A DNA stretch of 64,000 bases from an uncultured bacterium (GTDB lineage Bacteria; Planctomycetota; UBA1135; UBA2386). This document shows positions 58,626 to 64,000 of this stretch, piece after piece (position 1 is the first letter of the stretch; the number at the start of each line of letters is the position of its first letter). Under the pieces are notes generated by a model that worked only from the letters and a program-made list of their open reading frames with translations, was not told the DNA's origin and made no database searches. Both the position numbers and the translations under genes were made by a program. Where the stretch lies: assembly GCA_937906475.1 (NCBI GenBank), contig CALCZA010000026.1:1-64000 (forward strand), in the 5' to 3' direction.

Positions 58626-60728
58626 TCAGCCGTTCGACTCGCCGCGATTCTCAGGCTTGGTGTCTTGCTTGGCCGGTTGCTGCGGTGCCTTCGGGTTGCT
58701 CCCGACGACCTTGGTCTGCGGGGTGAACTCGGCATCGTGAACGAACGTCGTCGCGAGATCACCCAGTTGCTTCTTGGTGCCGCTAGTCAGTGCACTGAGG
58801 TCGCGAAGCGGTGAGGCAACCGACATCAGGTAAGTGCGTTCCGACTCGATGCTGGCCAGTTTCTCGGAGAGACGCGGCGCATACTCACTCAGGTGCTCGC
58901 GCAGCATCTTGTCGGCAACCTCCATGAAGCGCGCGCCAAAGTGATAGCCAATGCTCCCGGTTGTCTGCGGCAGTAGCGTGCCGCGGAACTGCGCCACGCA
59001 TTGGTGTAGATGCAGTCGGCCTGGCTCACCAAGATACTTGGCCTTGTCCTTGCCAGGGACCTTGATGTCGGGCTTGTCAAATGCTCCGAAGATGCGCGTG
59101 CGCACCTTGTCGAGCGAGCGGAAGGTGAGGCGGTCTACGACGCCCTTCTTGACGGGGATCGTGCGCACGTCGACCGGCACGACCGCGTGCTTGGGCCACG
59201 CGACCTGCCCCAAGCTATCGAGCGAGCGCGCCCGCATCAGGCGCAGGTCGATCCCGGCACGGCGCGTCAGTTCGCTCATGCCGTCAGGTAGGTCGAGTCC
59301 TGCGTCAATCTGGGCGCCGGCCTGCGCGAACGCCTTGGCAGCCGCTTCGAGGCACGCTTGACGGTAGTCATTGACTAGCGGTGTCCACAGGTCTTGCACC
59401 AGCCATTCGAGGCTTTGGCTCGACAAGAACCACGTGTCAATCGAAGCGCCTAGCGTGCGCAGTAACTTGGCGCCGTGGTCGCGCGCGCTGCGCTCGACTT
59501 CGGCGATGATGTCGCGGTGGCTGCGCGCGAAGGGTTCGATCAAGTCGAGTTTCAGTGCGTTCTCGACCTTCTGCCGCTCGGCCTTCAGCCATTCGCGTTC
59601 TCCATCGAGTTCGGTAAGTCGGCTCTCGAGGCGCTTCGCATCTTCGTGGTCGAAGTACGACTGCATCTCCGTGAGTAGACCTTCGGCGCGTTGCAATGAG
59701 TCGCGCAAGAACGCTGACAAGTAATCCGAACTGGCGAGGTAGTCGCTGAGGTCCTTCTCGAAGGCACGGAAGCTGGCGGGCGACTTGCTCTTGTCTTCCT
59801 TTGACAGCGCGTTGCTCGCGGCATGTAGCAGGTCGACCGGATACATGTGCACGCGACCGTCCCTGGCAGCTTTTTGTAGCGGCGCCGACATCGCGAGTTG
59901 TTCGAAGGCCTTCAGGACTTCTTCGGGTCGTGACTGCTCAAGACTTGGCACAAGCTTGCCATCGGGGCTGACGTCGCGCTTGTGCGAGTCGACGTTGACG
60001 ACCAGGAAGATGCGGCTGAATAGGTCGAGCAGTTGTTGGAACTCGGAGAAGACCTGCTCCAAGAACAACGTGTCACTCTTAACGACGAAGATCGCGCAAG
60101 CCGCCGCATCGCGGAAGTCACGCGTCATGCGGTCGTAGCCAAAGCGCATGCGCGTGTAGAGGCCGGGAGTGTCGACTAAGACCGCGCCCGTTTTTTCGAG
60201 TTGGCTGTCCGGGACGTGCACGTCGACACGGCGGATGGCCCTTGGATAGTGTTCCGCCGGATCGAACTTGAGGCCGCGGGCCTCTGTATCACGAATGGCA
60301 TCCGCCAATGCGATGTGCGCCTTGGCGATGTCGTCGTGCAGTTCGTCCGCCTGTTTGAACGTGCGCGTCGTGCCATTGTACAGCTTAACGACATACTCGC
60401 GCTTCGTGCCGGAACGCACGAACACGAGGCACGGGTATGCCGGCAAGCTTGAGACTTCGCTGACATACGACGCGGCAATCGCGTTCATCAATGTCGACTT
60501 ACCGCTCTTTAGTGGACCGAAGATCAGCACATAGGCTTGCTGTTCCGCGACCTTGTCGCACAACGCGCGCAACTGATGTTGCAACTCGAGCAATGGCACG
60601 TGCAGCGACTTGCTCGGGGTGTCATCCGAGGCCGCTTCGAGAGCATTGATAGCGAGATCGAGATCTTTCAGTACGGGGCGCAGTGTGCCGTCGAACTGTT
60701 GGCAGTAGGTGCCAAGCTGGGTGCGCAT
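58626..60728 (-). CDS. Dynamin-like GTPase
   Basis: A 700-residue large GTPase. G1 is GPLKSGKST (residues 71-79), G3 is VDTPGLYT (about 193-200), and G4 is VVNVDSHKRD. Long helical segments after about residue 310 (ESRLTELDGEREWLKAERQKVE) form the expected stalk. The C-terminus ends in a Gln/Lys/Pro-rich tail. Bacterial dynamins remodel membranes and often occur as gene pairs; here only one is present. No transmembrane helix is evident, so membrane contact is probably through amphipathic parts. It is convergent with the Lon-like gene. Confidence 0.82.
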   Translation of the reverse strand: MRTQLGTYCQQFDGTLRPVLKDLDLAINALEAASDDTPSKSLHVPLLELQHQLRALCDKVAEQQAYVLIFGPLKSGKSTLMNAIAASYVSEVSSLPAYPCLVFVRSGTKREYVVKLYNGTTRTFKQADELHDDIAKAHIALADAIRDTEARGLKFDPAEHYPRAIRRVDVHVPDSQLEKTGAVLVDTPGLYTRMRFGYDRMTRDFRDAAACAIFVVKSDTLFLEQVFSEFQQLLDLFSRIFLVVNVDSHKRDVSPDGKLVPSLEQSRPEEVLKAFEQLAMSAPLQKAARDGRVHMYPVDLLHAASNALSKEDKSKSPASFRAFEKDLSDYLASSDYLSAFLRDSLQRAEGLLTEMQSYFDHEDAKRLESRLTELDGEREWLKAERQKVENALKLDLIEPFARSHRDIIAEVERSARDHGAKLLRTLGASIDTWFLSSQSLEWLVQDLWTPLVNDYRQACLEAAAKAFAQAGAQIDAGLDLPDGMSELTRRAGIDLRLMRARSLDSLGQVAWPKHAVVPVDVRTIPVKKGVVDRLTFRSLDKVRTRIFGAFDKPDIKVPGKDKAKYLGEPGRLHLHQCVAQFRGTLLPQTTGSIGYHFGARFMEVADKMLREHLSEYAPRLSEKLASIESERTYLMSVASPLRDLSALTSGTKKQLGDLATTFVHDAEFTPQTKVVGSNPKAPQQPAKQDTKPENRGESNG

Positions 60729-61509
60729 TGCGGGAGCGTGGGGGGGGGGCTGAGTCTGGCCCCGAGCGGGGCGAAGTGGCGAGTGGCGGATCGCTTAGGA
60801 AAGCGTGCGGTCAACCATTGGAGCCGACATGGCTTCCGGAAGGGAGACTTTGCGGCAGGTTCTTTTCTGCACAACTCGTGGAAAAGTGGAGTGTTCTCCA
60901 CATCGTCCTCGCTGTCGGGGTCAGTCTGATGGCTGTACCTTCCGCTACTTTATTGGTGCGAGGGGGAACTCTTGGTCTCGCCGCTGCATGCATTGGATGG
61001 CGTTCGTTGCGTTATCGATGCCGCTGGCCATGACGCGTAGTTGGTCGCGCTTGTCTAGGTCCCGCATCATGCAGTCATCGGTGCCCTTTGTCCGCAATCG
61101 CAAGGAGTCGCGCTAAGGGTGGGGCAGCACCAGGATCAGAGTCGTGCCATACTTCTTGCTGGTGCGATCGAGCAGCGCGACGGTTCCCGCGTTGGTGAAT
61201 GGCCTGGCTAGGCGCAACTCCAACACGTCGTTTAAGGCGAACCCCCGCAGCGTCTTCGAAGTGTGCTGGATGGCAGCTTGCCGGGGGCTGTGAGTTCGCG
61301 CGCCCGGGCATGGCCGAAGCTCGGCTGTCCTACCTGGGCCAATAGGGTCCGCGGACAGCGTGAGGCAGTCGCCGAGAAGCGGCGTGTGCATTGGTTTCGG
61401 CCTGTGAGGCCCTGATAGTTGCTAGACGTTACGTGGAATTGGGCCCCGTGATGTAACTAGCGGTGATCACAGCCGATCCGCGGCTATATTGCACCGCACA
61501 CAAACTTCG
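60729..61509. other. Long intergenic region with a possible gene fragment
   Basis: 781 nt without a secure gene. On the minus strand 61113-61391 is an open frame whose last 45 codons look like real protein (FALNDVLELRLARPFTNAG, then VALLDRTSKKYGTTLILVLP), with normal codon use, while the first half does not; a decayed or frame-shifted gene is likely. On the plus strand a GTG at 60878 starts a hydrophobic 50-codon frame with atypical codons. A TATATT (61485-61490) may be the -10 of korA. Confidence 0.35.
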
Positions 61510-63414
61510 ATGACAGGCACTGATACCAACCGCGGGCTCACCTCGAGCAATCCTGAATCTGGCATCCCGGAATCTGGTACCAAGGAACTGGACCAAGTCG
61601 TTATCCGCTTTGCCGGCGACTCCGGTGACGGCATGCAGTTGACGGGTGACCAGTTCACACGCACGACTGCGTTGATGGGCAACGACATCGCCACGTTCCC
61701 TGACTTCCCGGCCGAGATTCGCGCGCCTGCCGGCACGCTCCCGGGAGTCAGCGCGTTCCAGTTGCGCTTCTCGAGCTTCGATATCCACACGCCAGGCGAT
61801 GCGCCGGACGTGTTGGTGGCGATGAACCCTGCGGCGCTGAAGGCGCACATCGGCCAACTCAAAAAGAACGGCATCCTGCTGCTCAACAACGCGAGCTTCA
61901 AAGCTCTCGACTTGAAGAAGGCGACCTACACGGTCGACCCGCGCACCGACGGTTCGCTCGACGGCTTCCGCGTCATCGAGATCGACTTGACGGCGCGCAC
62001 CCGCGAAGCGCTGGCAGAATCCGATCTCGACAACCGAGGCAAGGACCGCTGCAAGAACATGTATGCGCTCGGCATCCTCTACTGGTTGTTCCAGCGAGAA
62101 GTTGATCCAACCAAGAAGGCGTTGGCGGAGAAGTTCGCCAAGAGGCCGGCGATTGTCGAAGCCAACTTGAAGGCGATGGCCGCTGGTCACGCGTATGCCG
62201 AGACGGTTGAGATCTTCCAGGTCTCCTACAAGGTCGCGCCCGCGAAGATGCCGCCCGGCACTTACCGCAACATCATGGGCAATCAGTCGCTGTGCCTGGG
62301 ATTGGTCGCCGCCAGTCAGAAGGGCAACGTGCCGTTATTCTTGGGTAGCTACCCGATCACGCCGGCATCCGACGTGTTGCACCAACTGAGTAGTTACAAG
62401 AACCTCGGCGTGGCGACGTTCCAGGCCGAAGACGAAATCGCAGCCGTCTGTGCGGCGATCGGCGCGAGTTACACCGGCAAGCTCGGCATCACGTCGACAT
62501 CTGGTCCAGGTGTCGCGTTGAAGGCCGAAGCGATCGGCCTCGCGATCATGGCGGAGTTGCCGTTGGTGGTGCTCAATATCCAGCGCGCTGGCCCTAGCAC
62601 CGGCATGCCGACCAAGACCCAGCAGGCCGACTTGCTGCAAGCGATGTATGGCCGCAACGGCGAGTCGCCGATGGTCGTGATCTCTTGCTCGACGGCAGCC
62701 GATGCGTTCGAGGTTGGCTACGAAGCGGTGCGCATTGCGACCAAGCACATGGTGCCGGTGATGGTGCTGTCCGATGGCTACATCGCCAACGGCAGTGAGC
62801 CATGGCGACTGCCCGACATCGACAAGTTGCCGCCAGTGGAAGTCAACTACGCGCCGGAAGGCGTGGCCGGCGTCAAGTTCAAGCCCTACGAGCGCAACCC
62901 GGAGACGCTGGCGCGTCCGTGGGCGAAGCCGGGCACCAAGGGGCTTGTGCACCGCATCGGTGGTCTTGAGAAGCAGGACATCACTGGCAACATCAGCTAC
63001 GACGCCGACAACCACCAGCACATGATCAATACGCGCGCCAAGAAGGTTGCGATGGTCGCCAACGACTTGGCGCCGATGGAGACCATTGGCGAAAAGTCCG
63101 GCGACGTATTGGTGCTCGGGTGGGGCAGCCCGCGCGGTGCGATCACCGCTGCGGTGACGCGGTTGCAGGAGCAAGGCGAGAGCATCAGTTGCGCGTTCTT
63201 GCGCTACCTGAACCCACTGCCCAATGACCTCGAAGCGCTGATGCGCTCGTTCAAGAAGGTCGTGCTACCAGAACTGAACTGCGGCCAACTCGCGATGATG
63301 CTGCGTTCGAAGTATCTGATCGACGTGCAAAGTTACAGCCAGGTCAACGGCCAGCCGTTCCAGAGCCAGGCAGTGGAAGATTACATGCGGACCGTGCTTC
63401 AGGAGGTGAAGTGA
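61510..63414 (+). CDS. korA: 2-oxoacid:ferredoxin oxidoreductase, gamma-alpha fused subunit
   Basis: A 634-residue subunit of a thiamine-diphosphate oxidoreductase, most like 2-oxoglutarate:ferredoxin oxidoreductase. The N-terminal gamma domain shows VVIRFAGDSGDGMQLTGDQF (in family order), and the alpha part has YPITPASDVLHQLS, EDEIAAVCAAIGASYTG and STSGPGVALKAEAIGLA. It converts 2-oxoglutarate and CoA to succinyl-CoA with reduced ferredoxin. The start ATG follows a weak TATATT -10. The stop overlaps the korB start as ATGA. In the TCA context with citrate synthase it can replace 2-oxoglutarate dehydrogenase. Confidence 0.93.
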   Translation: MTGTDTNRGLTSSNPESGIPESGTKELDQVVIRFAGDSGDGMQLTGDQFTRTTALMGNDIATFPDFPAEIRAPAGTLPGVSAFQLRFSSFDIHTPGDAPDVLVAMNPAALKAHIGQLKKNGILLLNNASFKALDLKKATYTVDPRTDGSLDGFRVIEIDLTARTREALAESDLDNRGKDRCKNMYALGILYWLFQREVDPTKKALAEKFAKRPAIVEANLKAMAAGHAYAETVEIFQVSYKVAPAKMPPGTYRNIMGNQSLCLGLVAASQKGNVPLFLGSYPITPASDVLHQLSSYKNLGVATFQAEDEIAAVCAAIGASYTGKLGITSTSGPGVALKAEAIGLAIMAELPLVVLNIQRAGPSTGMPTKTQQADLLQAMYGRNGESPMVVISCSTAADAFEVGYEAVRIATKHMVPVMVLSDGYIANGSEPWRLPDIDKLPPVEVNYAPEGVAGVKFKPYERNPETLARPWAKPGTKGLVHRIGGLEKQDITGNISYDADNHQHMINTRAKKVAMVANDLAPMETIGEKSGDVLVLGWGSPRGAITAAVTRLQEQGESISCAFLRYLNPLPNDLEALMRSFKKVVLPELNCGQLAMMLRSKYLIDVQSYSQVNGQPFQSQAVEDYMRTVLQEVK

Positions 63415-64000
63415 TGACTAGCGTTGATGAACCCAAGTTGACCAAGAAGGACTTCAAGAGCGATCAAGATGTTCGTTGGTGTCCAGGCTGTGGCGACTAC
63501 TCGATCCTGAACTCGGTGCAGGCTGCGTTTGCCGATCTCGGCAAGAAGCTGCACGAGACCGTGATCATCTCCGGCATCGGTTGTAGCTCGCGGTTTCCGT
63601 ACTACATGGATACCTATGGCTTCCACACGATCCACGGCCGGGCGCCAGCGGTGGCGACCGGCGTCAAGCTGAGCAATGCCGCGCTCGATGTCTGGGTCGT
63701 GACCGGTGACGGCGACGCGATGTCGATCGGCGGCAACCACTTCATCCACGCGATGCGCCGCAACGTGGGCCTGAAGATCCTGCTGTTCAACAACCGGATC
63801 TACGGACTCACCAAGGGCCAGTTCTCGCCGACCAGCCCGCAGGGCAAGGTCACCAAGAGTTCGCCGTTAGGGTCGGTCGACTACCCATTCTCGCCGATCG
63901 CATTGGCGCTCGGCGCCGGTGGCACGTTTGTCGCTCGCGCTGTCGACATCCTCGGCCCGCACCTGCAGAGCATGGTCAAGCAAGCCGACAGCCACACCGG
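63414..64000 (+). CDS. korB: 2-oxoacid:ferredoxin oxidoreductase beta subunit (3' truncated by window)
   Basis: The frame is open to the window edge; 195 residues are visible of about 300-340 expected. The start MTSVDEPKL is followed by WCPGCGDYSILN, a cluster/ThDP-site motif of the family. The ThDP-binding stretch is VTGDGDAMSIGGNH with downstream NNRIYGLTKGQFSPTS. It reads KGQ(F/Y)SPTS, as in KorB of the two-subunit type. It forms the enzyme with the preceding gamma-alpha protein. Confidence 0.94.
   Translation, partial: MTSVDEPKLTKKDFKSDQDVRWCPGCGDYSILNSVQAAFADLGKKLHETVIISGIGCSSRFPYYMDTYGFHTIHGRAPAVATGVKLSNAALDVWVVTGDGDAMSIGGNHFIHAMRRNVGLKILLFNNRIYGLTKGQFSPTSPQGKVTKSSPLGSVDYPFSPIALALGAGGTFVARAVDILGPHLQSMVKQADSHT

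Noticed and set aside
60820-60860. SRP-RNA-like TTCCGGAAGGGAG
   Set aside because: The conserved internal-loop bases around the GGAA loop are missing and no longer helix is seen.
60878-61033. Hydrophobic 50-codon ORF on the plus strand
   Set aside because: Codon use differs from all neighbours, the start is GTG without a ribosome-binding site, and nothing supports expression.
61429-62190. 253-codon minus-strand ORF opposite korA
   Set aside because: Composition is that of an antisense shadow of a well-supported gene.

Overview
The window looks like chromosomal DNA from an uncultured or little-studied Planctomycetota bacterium. Pointers are GC-rich DNA, four sulfatase domains in three genes, a GldA/GldF/GldG-like ABC operon followed by a DUF4340 protein, a secreted kelch-type protein with a C-terminal domain style seen in deep planctomycete lineages, and frequent absence of strong Shine-Dalgarno sequences. 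This taxonomic call is inference; there is no rRNA in the window. I see no insertion sequence, prophage, CRISPR array or tRNA gene.

Layout. 1-6.6 kb: the 3' part of rho, then a four-gene ABC/GldG/DUF4340 operon closed by a good intrinsic terminator. 6.7-10.3 kb: a three-gene DUF58/von Willebrand factor A cluster with overlapping genes. 10.6-11.6 kb: a solitary rplC with a 57-residue basic protein. 11.7-20.2 kb: a flavoprotein, mnmE, nrdR, a second ATP-cone protein, smc and a membrane protein. 20.2-31.6 kb: a beta-lactamase/VanX fusion, citrate synthase, sulfatases (one with two catalytic domains) and an M48 protease lipoprotein. 31.7-34.9 kb: thiolase and an aconitase-superfamily hydratase whose swivel domain comes first. 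35-40.5 kb: kelch protein, small membrane proteins and lipoproteins, and an acyl-CoA dehydrogenase.

The most striking region is 40.6-42.4 kb. Two adjacent genes, a 2-Cys peroxiredoxin and a secreted TlpA-like thioredoxin, each carry an in-frame TGA exactly at the catalytic cysteine codon. Both read through to full-length family members. The peroxiredoxin TGA is followed 12 nt later by a 7-bp hairpin with a UGGCA loop, which fits a bacterial SECIS element. I read both as selenoproteins, so the organism should encode selA, selB, selC and selD elsewhere. Conventional calling would truncate both at the catalytic centre.

42.4-50.9 kb holds a GT9 glycosyltransferase, an EamA transporter coupled to an i-type-lysozyme-like protein, a DUF1579 protein, a cysteine-type MsrA, a DnaE2-like polymerase with serine-rich repeat insertions, and a Zc3h12a/NYN-type nuclease. 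50.9-64 kb holds a MacAB-like export operon, a universal stress protein overlapping a Lon-like protease, a dynamin-like GTPase and 2-oxoacid:ferredoxin oxidoreductase korAB, with korB cut by the window end. Citrate synthase, the aconitase-like enzyme and KorAB would together cover part of a TCA or reductive TCA route, although they are not in one operon.
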